Assembly: GCF_042683405.1 (NCBI RefSeq)
Contig: NZ_JBHUJS010000003.1
Coordinates: 868,001-932,000 of the forward strand
Direction: 5' to 3'
Length of the DNA: 64,000 bases
Source of the DNA: Telluria sp042683405
Lineage (GTDB): Bacteria > Pseudomonadota > Gammaproteobacteria > Burkholderiales > Burkholderiaceae_D
Position 1 is the stretch's first letter, and every line of letters starts with the position of its first letter. This document shows, piece after piece, positions 50,784 through 59,527 of the stretch. The position numbers and the translations under genes were made by a program. The notes beneath the pieces are model-generated. The model did not search any database. It was not told the origin of the DNA and was given only the letters and a program-made list of their open reading frames with translations.

Positions 50784-50811
50784 AAGGCCTTCCCAGCGGA
50801 AGGCCTTTTTT
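50784..50811 (+). terminator. rho-independent terminator after the symporter gene
   Basis: Perfect 10-base arms AAGGCCTTCC and GGAAGGCCTT, 4-base loop CAGC, then TTTT. The next gene begins 19 bases later. Confidence 0.9.
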
Positions 50812-50829
50812 CTACCTCAAGGAGATCCC

Positions 50830-51903
50830 ATGTTCCATCGTCAAGCCGCGCAGTTCGCTGTCGCGCTGCTCGGGTTCGCACTGTTCGTCCCCACTTCCCT
50901 GGCGCAGGCCAGGCTCGCCAATGTCACCATCCTCGCCACCGGCGGCACCATCGCCGGCTCGGGCGCAACCAGCACCACGACGGTCGGCTACACGGCCGCC
51001 ACCGTCGGCGTGCAGAACCTGATCGCTGCGGTGCCGGAGCTGGCCAAGGTCGCCAATGTCAGCGGCGAACAGGTTTTCCAGATCGCCAGCGAGAACATGA
51101 GCAACGAGCACTGGCTCACGCTGGCCAGGCGCGTCAACACGCTGCTGGCCCAGCCGAACGTGGACGGCATCGTCATCACCCACGGCACCGATACGATGGA
51201 GGAAACCGCGTACTTCCTCAACCTGGTGGTCAAGAGCCGCAAGCCGGTGGTGCTGGTCGGATCGATGCGTCCTTCCACCGCGATGTCGGCCGACGGTCCG
51301 CTGAACCTGTACAACGCGGTGCTGCTGGCCGCGCACCCTGACGCGGCCGGGCGCGGCGTGCTGGTATCGATGAACGACCAGATCCAGTCGGCGCGCGACG
51401 TCACCAAGACCAATACCACCACGACCGATACCTTCAAGTCCACCGACCTGGGCATGCTGGGCTACATCCAGGGCGGCAAACCGTCCTTCTACCGCGCCGT
51501 CACGCGCAAGCACACGACCGAGTCGGAGTTCGATGTCGGCGCGCTCACGGCGCTGCCGCAGGTCGAGATCGCGCTGTCGTATGCGAACGTGGGGCCGACG
51601 CAGGTGGAAGCGCTGATGGCGGCCGGCGCTAAAGGCATCGTTCACGCGGGCGTCGGCAACGGCAGCCTGCCGGCACGGGTCAAGCCGGCGCTCGTGGCGG
51701 CGCGCGCGAAAGGTGCAATCGTGGTGCGCGCCAGCCGTGTGGGCCAGGGCATCCTGGCGCGCAATGGCGAGGCGAACGACGACCAGCTCGATTTCGTGGT
51801 GGCCGATACGCTCAGCCCGCAGAAGGCGCGCATCCTGCTGATGCTCGCGCTGACCAAAACCACCAACACGCGCGAGATCCAGCGCATGTTCTACACCTAC
51901 TGA
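50830..51903 (+). CDS. periplasmic L-asparaginase (type II)
   Basis: A 357-residue secreted amidohydrolase that splits asparagine (and often glutamine). Signal peptide MFHRQAAQFAVALLGFALFVPTSLAQA. ANVTILATGGTIAGSG holds the first nucleophile Thr; DGIVITHGTDTMEETAYFLNL holds the second Thr-Lys-Asp set (THGTDT), and GSMRPSTAMSADGPLNLYNAV has the catalytic Lys region. The length is typical of AnsB. It begins just after the symporter terminator; AAGGAG precedes its ATG. Aspartate from this enzyme could be taken up by the symporter. Confidence 0.95.
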   Translation: MFHRQAAQFAVALLGFALFVPTSLAQARLANVTILATGGTIAGSGATSTTTVGYTAATVGVQNLIAAVPELAKVANVSGEQVFQIASENMSNEHWLTLARRVNTLLAQPNVDGIVITHGTDTMEETAYFLNLVVKSRKPVVLVGSMRPSTAMSADGPLNLYNAVLLAAHPDAAGRGVLVSMNDQIQSARDVTKTNTTTTDTFKSTDLGMLGYIQGGKPSFYRAVTRKHTTESEFDVGALTALPQVEIALSYANVGPTQVEALMAAGAKGIVHAGVGNGSLPARVKPALVAARAKGAIVVRASRVGQGILARNGEANDDQLDFVVADTLSPQKARILLMLALTKTTNTREIQRMFYTY

Positions 51904-51907
51904 TTTT

Positions 51908-51940
51908 GGCGGAATCGGTCATAACCGGGCCGATTCCGCC
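51908..51940. terminator. candidate bidirectional terminator hairpin
   Basis: Perfect 11-base arms GGCGGAATCGG and CCGATTCCGCC with an 11-base loop, between the converging asparaginase and Atm1-type exporter genes. There is no long T-run, so the function is tentative. Confidence 0.5.
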
Positions 51941-51978
51941 ACCCCTGCCATCCAGCCAAAGCCGGGGTCGCAGGGTAG

Positions 51979-53802
51979 TCAGCCGGGGATTTCTTCGTCT
52001 CGGCGGGCTTGCTGGCGTTCCCACATCTGGGCGTACAGCCCGCGTCTGGCCAGCAGCGCGTGATGGGTGCCGCGCTCCACGATACGGCCGTGGTCGAGCA
52101 CCAGGATCTGCTGTGCATCTGCGACCGTCGACAGGCGGTGCGCGATCACCAGCGTGGTGCGGCTCTTCGCAATCTCCTTCAATTGCGCCTGGATCGCCTG
52201 TTCGGCCCTCGAATCGAGCGCCGAGGTGGCTTCGTCGAACACCAGGATGGCCGGGTCCTTCAGCAGCGTGCGTGCGATCGCCACGCGCTGCTTCTCGCCG
52301 CCCGACAGCTTCAATCCCCGCTCGCCCACCATGGTCTGGTAGCCGTTCGGCAGGGTCACGATGAAATCGTGGATCGACGCCGCCCGCGCTGCCGCCTCGA
52401 TCTGCTCGTGGGTCGCGCCCGGCCGGCCATAGGCGATGTTGTATTCGATCGTGTCGTTGAACAGCACCGTATCCTGCGGGACGATGCCGATCGCGTGGCG
52501 CAGCGAGTCCTGCGTCACGTCGCGCACGTCCTGCCCGTCGATCGTGATGCTGCCTGAATTGACGTCGTAGAAGCGGAACAGCAGGCGCGACAGGGTCGAC
52601 TTGCCCGATCCGCTGTGCCCCACCACCGCGGTCGTGGTGCCCGGCGCGATGGTGAAGTCGACATCGAACAGGATCTGCCGGTTCTTTTCATAGCTGAAGT
52701 CCACGTGCGAAAAACGCACCTCCGCACCCGTGGTCGCCAGCGCGCGCGCGTTCGGCGAATCGGCCACTTCCCGGTCCTGTCCCAGAAGCGAGAACAGGCG
52801 CTCCATGTCCGCCAGCGCCTGCTTGATCTCGCGGTAGATCACACCCAGGAAGTTGAGCGGGATGTACAGCTGGATCATGAATGCGTTGACCAGCACCAGG
52901 TCGCCCAGCGTCATCGTGCCTGCGATCACGCCTTCGGTCGCGCGCCACAGGATCAGCGTCACCGCCAGCGCGATGATCGCGGACTGCCCGGTATTGAGCA
53001 GGGACAGCGATGTCTGCGACTTGACCGCCGCCGATTCAAAGTGCTGCAGCCCTTCGTCGTAGCGCTTCGCCTCGTAGTCCTCGTTGCCGAAGTACTTCAC
53101 GGTCTCGTAGTTGAGCAGCGAGTCGATCGCCTTGGTGCTGGCCTTCGAATCGAGTTCGTTCATGGTGCGCCGGAAGTGCGTGCGCCAGTCGGTCACCATC
53201 ACCGTGAACACGATGTAGGAGACCAGCGCCACCACGGTGATCACGCTGAACCAGATATCGTAGTTAAGGAGCAGGTAGCCCAGCACCAGCGTCATCTCCA
53301 CCAGCGTCGGCAGGATGTTAAACAGGGTGAACGAGATCAGCGTGCTGATGCCGCGCGTGCCGCGCTCGATGTCGCGGGTCATGCCGCCGGTCTGCCGGTT
53401 CAGGTGGAAGCGCAGCGACAGCGAATGCAGGTGGCGGAACACCTTGAGCGCGATGTTGCGGACCGCGCGCTGGGTGACGCGCGCGAACAGGAATTCGCGC
53501 AGCTCGGTGAACACGGTGGTCGACAGCCGCAGCAGGCCATACGCCACCAGCACCGCGACCGGCAGCACCAGCAGCGCTTTCGGGTCGCCCGGCTTGATCG
53601 TCAGGTCGTCCACCAGCTGCTTGAGCACGACCGGCACGCCGACGTTGGCAAGCTTGGCCGCGATCAGCGCGGCCAGCGCGGCGATCACGCGCCATTTGTA
53701 CGCCCACAGGTAGGGCAGCAAACTGCGCAGCGTGGCCCAGTCGTTGCGGGGACCGCCCGGTTGCGGAGGAAGCGGCAGATCGGAGGAAGCGTGGCGTCGC
53801 AT
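51979..53802 (-). CDS. Atm1/HMT1-type ABC exporter
   Basis: A 607-residue fused membrane-ATPase half-transporter. Six helices (residues about 25-330) carry the NYETVKYFGNEDYEAKRYDEGL motif typical of Atm1 mitochondrial and bacterial homologues, which export glutathione-based or Fe-S-linked sulfur compounds and metal-glutathione complexes. The ATPase has VGHSGSGKST (Walker A), LSGGEKQRVAIART and ILVFDEATSALDS (Walker B). ATG 53802 is preferred; the frame extends 95 codons upstream, over the promoter region and the start of the divergent thioesterase. Confidence 0.93.
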   Translation of the reverse strand: MRRHASSDLPLPPQPGGPRNDWATLRSLLPYLWAYKWRVIAALAALIAAKLANVGVPVVLKQLVDDLTIKPGDPKALLVLPVAVLVAYGLLRLSTTVFTELREFLFARVTQRAVRNIALKVFRHLHSLSLRFHLNRQTGGMTRDIERGTRGISTLISFTLFNILPTLVEMTLVLGYLLLNYDIWFSVITVVALVSYIVFTVMVTDWRTHFRRTMNELDSKASTKAIDSLLNYETVKYFGNEDYEAKRYDEGLQHFESAAVKSQTSLSLLNTGQSAIIALAVTLILWRATEGVIAGTMTLGDLVLVNAFMIQLYIPLNFLGVIYREIKQALADMERLFSLLGQDREVADSPNARALATTGAEVRFSHVDFSYEKNRQILFDVDFTIAPGTTTAVVGHSGSGKSTLSRLLFRFYDVNSGSITIDGQDVRDVTQDSLRHAIGIVPQDTVLFNDTIEYNIAYGRPGATHEQIEAAARAASIHDFIVTLPNGYQTMVGERGLKLSGGEKQRVAIARTLLKDPAILVFDEATSALDSRAEQAIQAQLKEIAKSRTTLVIAHRLSTVADAQQILVLDHGRIVERGTHHALLARRGLYAQMWERQQARRDEEIPG

Positions 53803-53863
53803 GGCAGGAGTCGGTGAAGTATGAAACAATCCTGACGATTGTAGCCTCTCATGGATTTTTGCG

Positions 53864-54301
53864 ATGACCACCACCGAAAACACTGTAACCGGCACCGAAC
53901 GGGTGCGCCTTCCGGAAGGTAAGATGCCGATGCTGCGCGTCATGCCCGCACCTTCCGACGCCAATTTGTACGGCGACGTCTTCGGGGGATGGATCATGGC
54001 GCAGGTCGACATTGCGGGTTCGCTGCCGGCGACGCGCCGCGCCAACGGCCGCGTGGCTACCATCGCCGTCAATTCGTTCGTATTCAAGCAGCCGGTGTTC
54101 GTGGGCGACCTGTTGACCTTCTACGCGGAAGTCGTGCGCGAGGGGCGCACCTCGGTGACGGTGAACGTGGAAGTCTATGCAGAGCGCAACCGCATGTCGG
54201 CCGACGTGGTCAAGGTGACGGAAGCGACCCTGACCTACGTCGCCACCGGCGACGACCGCAAGCCGCGGGTACTGCCACCACTCGAAACGCTGCTTGACTG
54301 A
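53864..54301 (+). CDS. acyl-CoA thioesterase YciA-like
   Basis: A 145-residue hot-dog-fold thioesterase that cleaves acyl-CoA esters. PSDANLYGDVFGGWIMAQVDIAGSLPA is the conserved catalytic segment, with the Asp of GDVFGGW typical of YciA. VFKQPVFVGDLLTFYAEVVREGRTSVTVNVEVYAER is the following strand set. Phosphodiesterase phoD starts three bases after its stop. The acyl-CoA ligases further downstream use related substrates. Confidence 0.93.
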   Translation: MTTTENTVTGTERVRLPEGKMPMLRVMPAPSDANLYGDVFGGWIMAQVDIAGSLPATRRANGRVATIAVNSFVFKQPVFVGDLLTFYAEVVREGRTSVTVNVEVYAERNRMSADVVKVTEATLTYVATGDDRKPRVLPPLETLLD

Positions 54302-54304
54302 CCC

Positions 54305-55876
54305 ATGGAGGTAGCGCGACGCCTGTTCCTGGCAAGGACCGCCCGGTTCGCAGCACTGTCTGCGGCTGGTTTTGCGGTGCCCGGGCAGGCGATCGCGGCA
54401 CGTCCTCCCGGCACTAGATATCCTTTCACGCTGGGCGTCGCCTCCGGTTCGCCGCTGCCCGATGCGGTCGTCATCTGGACCCGCATCATCGACGACCCGC
54501 TGGGCGCCGGCCCGCCGGTCGCCTTGAACGTGCGCTGGGAGATGGCGACGGACGAGCAGTTCCGCCGTATCGTCGCCAGGGGCGCCGCCACCGCGCTGCC
54601 GCAGCTCGCGCACAGCATCCACGTCGATGTGCAGGGACTGGAGCCGGGACGCTGGTACTGGTACCGGTTCATGCTTGGCGACGCGGTCAGCCCGGTCGGG
54701 CGCACCCGGACTGCGCCGGCGGCAGGCTCCCTGCCGGGATTGCTCAAGCTTGCGGTGGCCTCATGCCAGCACTGGGAATTCGGCAGCTACGCCGCGCACA
54801 GGCACATAGCCAGCGCCAGCCCCGACCTGGTCGCCTTCCTTGGCGATTACATCTACGAGTGGGGCGCCTATGCACTGGAGCACCCGACGCGCGCACGCCG
54901 CGTGTCCGAAAGCTTCACGCTGGACGAATACCGCCGCCGCTATGCCCAGTACAAGAGCGACCGCAACCTGCAGGCCGCGCACCACGCCGCGCCATGGATC
55001 GTCACCTGGGACGATCACGAGGTCGCGAACGATTACGCGGGCGACCGCGACGAGCGGCTCGACGTGCAATTCCGCCTGCGCCGCGCCGCTGCCTACCAGG
55101 CCTTCTACGAGCACATGCCGATCCGCCCGATCGCCGGCGCGAACGATTACGCCAACGCTCGCATCTACCAGCGCTACGACTGGGGGCGGCTGGCGCGTTT
55201 CCACGTGCTCGACAACCGCCAGTACCGCGCCGTGCAGGCATGCACGCCGACCAACCGGGGCGGCTCGACGTCGGTGTGGCGCAATGCCTGCGCCGCGCTG
55301 GCCGACCCCAACCGCTCGCTGCTCGGGCCGGCGCAGGAGCGCTGGCTCGATACGGGGCTGCGCGGCTCGGCAGCCCGCTGGAACATCATCGCCCAGCAGA
55401 CCCTGATGGCGGAGTCCAGCCAGACCCGCATCGTGCGCGCTGTGGACGGCCGCTTCTGGAACGACGGGTGGGATGGATACAGCGCCGCGCGCACGCGGCT
55501 GCTGGAGTCGCTGCGCGGCGTGTCGAATCCGGTGGTGCTGGGCGGCGATGTGCACACCTTCTACGCCAACGAGCTGCGGCCCGATTTCGTGCGGCCGGTA
55601 TCGCGTGCCAATCCGGTGGTGGCGACGGAATTCGTGGGGACGTCGGTGACGTCCGGCTCGCGGCCGCAGGCGCGCACCGAGCAGTACGTGGAGATGAACC
55701 CGCACGTGAAGTACGGGCGCAGCGACAAGCGCGGCTACATGCTGATGGAAATCACGCCTGGCGAGACACGCACGATCTTCCTCGGCCTGGACGATGTGCG
55801 TGACGAGCGCTCGGGGATTGCGGCGCTGGCGTCGTTCCGGGTCCGCGACGGCCGTCCCGGCCCCGAACGCATCTAG
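54305..55876 (+). CDS. phoD: PhoD-like alkaline phosphatase/phosphodiesterase
   Basis: A 523-residue secreted enzyme. The N-terminus ARRLFLARTARFAALSAAGFA is a twin-arginine signal, so it is folded before export. An N-terminal beta domain (FTLGVASGSPLPDAVVIWTRI) is followed by the metallophosphatase: CQHWEFGSYAAHRHIA, FLGDYIYEWG, VTWDDHEVANDYAG and VVLGGDVHTFYANEL supply the metal (Fe/Ca) ligands. It releases phosphate from mono- and diesters. It starts three bases after the thioesterase gene. Confidence 0.94.
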   Translation: MEVARRLFLARTARFAALSAAGFAVPGQAIAARPPGTRYPFTLGVASGSPLPDAVVIWTRIIDDPLGAGPPVALNVRWEMATDEQFRRIVARGAATALPQLAHSIHVDVQGLEPGRWYWYRFMLGDAVSPVGRTRTAPAAGSLPGLLKLAVASCQHWEFGSYAAHRHIASASPDLVAFLGDYIYEWGAYALEHPTRARRVSESFTLDEYRRRYAQYKSDRNLQAAHHAAPWIVTWDDHEVANDYAGDRDERLDVQFRLRRAAAYQAFYEHMPIRPIAGANDYANARIYQRYDWGRLARFHVLDNRQYRAVQACTPTNRGGSTSVWRNACAALADPNRSLLGPAQERWLDTGLRGSAARWNIIAQQTLMAESSQTRIVRAVDGRFWNDGWDGYSAARTRLLESLRGVSNPVVLGGDVHTFYANELRPDFVRPVSRANPVVATEFVGTSVTSGSRPQARTEQYVEMNPHVKYGRSDKRGYMLMEITPGETRTIFLGLDDVRDERSGIAALASFRVRDGRPGPERI

Positions 55877-55905
55877 GGGACCGTCCCCCGGCGGGGACTG
55901 TCCCC
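55876..55905. repeat. GGGACNGTCCC-family hairpin between phoD and acyl-CoA ligase genes
   Basis: GGGGACCGTCCCC (55876-55888) and GGGGACTGTCCCC (55893-55905), one mismatch, 4-base loop. It sits exactly between converging stop codons (55876 and 55911) and probably ends transcription both ways. Confidence 0.65.
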
Positions 55906-55910
55906 TCCGG

Positions 55911-57590
55911 TCAAGCGGGGGTCTTGTCGCGCAGTTCGCGCCGCAGGATCTTGCCGACGTTGGTCTTCGGCAGCTCCGTGCGGAACTCGATGTGGCGCGG
56001 CTTCTTGTAGCCCGTCAGTTCCTTCTTGCAGAACTCGAACAGCTCTTCCTTCGTCAGGGCCGGATCCTTCTTGACCACGAACAGCTTGACCGCTTCGCCC
56101 GAGTGCTCGTCCGGCACGCCGATGCACGCCACTTCCAGCACGCCCGGATGCATCGCCACCACGGCTTCCACTTCGTTCGGATAGACGTTAAAGCCGGACA
56201 CGATGATCATGTCCTTCTTGCGGTCTACGATGCGGGTGTAGCCGCGGTCGTCCATGATGCCGATGTCGCCCGACTTGAAGAAGCCGTCGGCGGTCATGAC
56301 CTTGGCGGTTTCGTCATCGCGCTTCCAGTAGCCGGCCATGACCTGCGGGCCGCGGATGCCGATCTCGCCAGGCTGGCCGTGCGGTACTTCGTTGCCGTTG
56401 TCGTCCAGGATGCGGATCTCGGTCGACGGGTACGGCAGGCCGATGGTGCCGGTGAACTCCTTGATGTCGCAGCGGTTCGCCGTGGCCACCGGCGAGGTCT
56501 CGGACAGGCCGTAGCCTTCGATGATCGGGGTGCCGGTCAGCGCCAGCCACTTGTCCGCCACCGCCTTCTGGACCGCCATGCCGCCGCCGTTGCACACGCG
56601 GTAGCTGGAGAAGTCCAGCTTGGCGAAGTCCGGATTGTTGAGCAGCGCGTTGTACAGCGTGTTCACCGCCGGCAGGATGTTGATGCGGTACTTGGACAGC
56701 TCCTTGACGAAGCCCGGAATGTCGCGCGGATTCGGGATCAGCACGTTCAGCCCGCCCAGGCGCGCCCCCATCAGGGCGCCCACCGTGAGCGCATAGATGT
56801 GGTACAGCGGGAGCGCGGTCACGAAGATGACCTGCTCGTTCTTCGGCAGCGTGGCGAGCGTCGGCGCCAGCCATGCCTCGTTCTGCAGCACGTTGGCGAT
56901 CACGTTCTTGTGCAGCAGGACAGCGCCCTTGGCCACGCCCGTGGTGCCGCCGGTGTACTGGAGGAAGGCGATGTCGTCATGGCCCAGCGTCGCCGGCTTG
57001 AGCGTCATGCGCGCGCCTTCGGACAGGACCTTCTTGAACTGCACCGCGTTCGGCAGCGAGAAGGCGGGCACCATCTTCTTCACGCGGCGCACGACGAAGT
57101 TGACGATCGTGCCTTTCAGCGTGCCCAGCATCTCGCCCATCGACGTGACGACGACGTGCTTGATCGGGGTCTTGTCGAGCACCTGCTCCACGGTGTGTGC
57201 AAAGTTCTCCAGTACGATGATCACCTCGGCGCCCGAGTCGATCATCTGGTGCTGGAGTTCGCGCGGCGTGTACAGCGGATTGACGTTGACCACCGTGTAG
57301 CCGGCGCGCAGCACCGCCGCCATCGCGACCGGATACTGGAGGACGTTCGGGAGCATGATGGCGACGCGCGCGCCGGGCGCCAGGCCCAGGCTTTGCAGCC
57401 ACGCGCCCATGTCCTGCGACAGGCGGTCGAGTTCACCGAAGGTCATCGCCTTGTCCATGCACACGTAGGCCTTGCGGTCGGCGTACTTGCGGAAGGCCTC
57501 CTCGAGCAGGTGCGTCAGCGAGCGGTATTGCGTCCAGTCGATCTCCGCAGGCACACCGGGCTGATACTCGTTAAGCCAGAACTTCTCCAT
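55911..57590 (-). CDS. fadD: long-chain fatty acid-CoA ligase (downstream copy)
   Basis: A 559-residue AMP-forming ligase that activates fatty acids to acyl-CoA. LQYTGGTTGVAKGAVLLHKN is the P-loop and AMP-binding signature, EGYGLSETSPVATAN the second. GEIGIRGPQVMAGYWKRDDET and FKSGDIGIMDDRGYTRIVDRKKDMIIVSGFNVYPNEVE form the adenylate-forming core, and KTNVGKILRRELRD holds the catalytic lysine. ATG 57590 begins the family sequence. A close paralogue lies 40 bases upstream on the same strand. Confidence 0.95.
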   Translation of the reverse strand: MEKFWLNEYQPGVPAEIDWTQYRSLTHLLEEAFRKYADRKAYVCMDKAMTFGELDRLSQDMGAWLQSLGLAPGARVAIMLPNVLQYPVAMAAVLRAGYTVVNVNPLYTPRELQHQMIDSGAEVIIVLENFAHTVEQVLDKTPIKHVVVTSMGEMLGTLKGTIVNFVVRRVKKMVPAFSLPNAVQFKKVLSEGARMTLKPATLGHDDIAFLQYTGGTTGVAKGAVLLHKNVIANVLQNEAWLAPTLATLPKNEQVIFVTALPLYHIYALTVGALMGARLGGLNVLIPNPRDIPGFVKELSKYRINILPAVNTLYNALLNNPDFAKLDFSSYRVCNGGGMAVQKAVADKWLALTGTPIIEGYGLSETSPVATANRCDIKEFTGTIGLPYPSTEIRILDDNGNEVPHGQPGEIGIRGPQVMAGYWKRDDETAKVMTADGFFKSGDIGIMDDRGYTRIVDRKKDMIIVSGFNVYPNEVEAVVAMHPGVLEVACIGVPDEHSGEAVKLFVVKKDPALTKEELFEFCKKELTGYKKPRHIEFRTELPKTNVGKILRRELRDKTPA

Positions 57591-57630
57591 CGTTACCTCA
57601 TCTCTCATCACAGTCCTTCGTTACGTTCCA

Positions 57631-59313
57631 TTATGCGGCGACCTTTTCCTCGCGAAGCATGCGGCGCAGGATCTTGCCGACATTGGTCTTCGGGAGCTCG
57701 TCGCGGAACTCGATATATTTCGGCTTCTTGTAGCCGGTCAGCTCTTTCTTGCAGAATTCGTGCAGCGCTTCGGCCGTCAGGTTCGGGTCCTTGCGCACCA
57801 CGAACAGCTTGACCGCTTCGCCCGAGTGCTCGTCCGGCACGCCGATGCAGGCGCATTCCAGCACGCCCGGATGCATCGACACCACCGCCTCCACTTCGTT
57901 CGGGTACACGTTGAAGCCCGACACCAGGATCATGTCCTTCTTACGGTCCACGATCTTGACATAGCCGTTTTCGTCCATCACGCCGACGTCGCCGGACTTG
58001 AAGAAGCCGTCCGGCGTCATGACCTTGGCGGTTTCGTCCGGGCGGTTCCAGTAGCCTGCCATGACCTGCGGGCCGCGGATCGCGATCTCGCCCGGCTGGC
58101 CCAGCGGCAGGTGGTTGCCGTCGTCGTCCAGGATGGCGATGTCGGTGGACGGAATCGGCAGGCCGATGGTGCCCGTGAAGCGGGTCAGGTCGGCGCGGTT
58201 GCAGGTCGCCACGGGCGAGGTCTCGGACAGGCCGTAGCCTTCGATGATCGCCTTGCCGGTCGCCTGCATCCATTTGTCGTTCACCGCCTGCTGCACGGCC
58301 ATGCCGCCGCCATTGCAGATCTTCAGTTCGGAGAAGTCGAGCGTCGGGAACTGCGGGTGGTTGACCAGCGCGTTGTACAACGTGTTCACGGCCGGCAGCA
58401 TGTTGACCTTGTACTTCGACAGCTCCTTGATGAAGCCGCCGATGTCGCGCGGATTCGGAATCAGCACGTTCAGCGCGCCCACGCGCATGCCCCACATCGC
58501 GCACGCGGTCAGCGCGAAGATGTGATACAGCGGCAGCGCGCACACGATGGTGAGCTGCTGCGCCGACGGGTCGCCGCCCATGCCCGGCGCGGACCAGGCC
58601 TCCGTCTGCAGCACGTTGGCCACCACGTTGCGGTGGGTGAGCGAAGCGCCCTTGGAGATGCCGGTGGTGCCGCCGGTGTACTGGAGGAAGGCGATGTCGC
58701 TGTTTTCGGCCTGCACCGGCTGGTAGCTCATCTTGCGCGCATGCGCCAGCGCTTCCTTGAACGACACCACGTTCGGCAGCGCGTAGGCCGGCACCATCTT
58801 CTTGACATTGCGGACCACGAAGTTGACGATCGCGCCCTTCACGCCGCCCAGCATCTCGCCCATGCTGGCCACGATGATGTGCTTGACCGGCGTTTTGGTC
58901 AGCACCTGTTCCAGCGTGTGCGCAAAGTTCTCGAGGACGATGATCGCCTCGCTGCCCGAGTCGACCAGCTGGTGCTCGAGTTCGCGCGCGGTGTACAGCG
59001 GGTTCACGTTGACGACGGTGTAGCCGGCGCGCAGGATCGCGACGATCGCGACCGGGTACTGCAGCACGTTCGGCATCATCACCGCGACGCGCGCGCCCTT
59101 CTGCATGCCGCGGCTCTGGAGCCACGCCGCCATCTGGGCCGAATAGCGGTCCAGCTCGGCGTAGGTCATGTACTTGTCCATGCACACAAACGCATTGCGA
59201 TCGGCGAAACGGGTGAACGACGCGTCGAACATCTGGACCAGCGACTTGTACTGGTCTGGATCGATCTCTGCGGGAACGCCGGGCGGGTACGACTTCAACC
59301 AGATTTTGTCCAT
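57631..59313 (-). CDS. long-chain fatty acid-CoA ligase (upstream copy)
   Basis: A 560-residue paralogue of the gene after it. YTGGTTGISKGASLTHRN, EGYGLSETSPVATCNRAD, FKSGDVGVMDENGYVKIVDRKKDMILVSGFNVYPNEVE and KTNVGKILRRMLREEK are all present. The two proteins agree in most blocks (both start M-x-K-x-W-L-x-x-Y-x-PGVPAEID), which means a tandem duplication that has diverged, perhaps for different chain lengths. Confidence 0.95.
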   Translation of the reverse strand: MDKIWLKSYPPGVPAEIDPDQYKSLVQMFDASFTRFADRNAFVCMDKYMTYAELDRYSAQMAAWLQSRGMQKGARVAVMMPNVLQYPVAIVAILRAGYTVVNVNPLYTARELEHQLVDSGSEAIIVLENFAHTLEQVLTKTPVKHIIVASMGEMLGGVKGAIVNFVVRNVKKMVPAYALPNVVSFKEALAHARKMSYQPVQAENSDIAFLQYTGGTTGISKGASLTHRNVVANVLQTEAWSAPGMGGDPSAQQLTIVCALPLYHIFALTACAMWGMRVGALNVLIPNPRDIGGFIKELSKYKVNMLPAVNTLYNALVNHPQFPTLDFSELKICNGGGMAVQQAVNDKWMQATGKAIIEGYGLSETSPVATCNRADLTRFTGTIGLPIPSTDIAILDDDGNHLPLGQPGEIAIRGPQVMAGYWNRPDETAKVMTPDGFFKSGDVGVMDENGYVKIVDRKKDMILVSGFNVYPNEVEAVVSMHPGVLECACIGVPDEHSGEAVKLFVVRKDPNLTAEALHEFCKKELTGYKKPKYIEFRDELPKTNVGKILRRMLREEKVAA

Positions 59314-59486
59314 CGTGTATGCCTCTGTCTCAAAGATAGTTGTCGTTGTGTGCGCGCTGCCAGGGACCTGCGATTGCCGCCCATGCGGACGGCCTGATCC
59401 CTTCTAACAGTCACACAGATGCTATCGGGCAGTGGACAATGAGGCAAGGGCTTTTGCTAGTATTTGAGCAAGTTCTCTAGGCGGCA

Positions 59487-59507
59487 GGATGGTGCGCCGC
59501 ACCATCC
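59487..59507. repeat. perfect 21-base palindrome
   Basis: GGATGGTGCG, C, CGCACCATCC. It lies 20 bases past the aminopeptidase stop on the minus strand. It may be a weak terminator or a protein site; no T-run follows. Confidence 0.5.
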
Positions 59508-59527
59508 CGTAGACTGCAAGGACGGCC

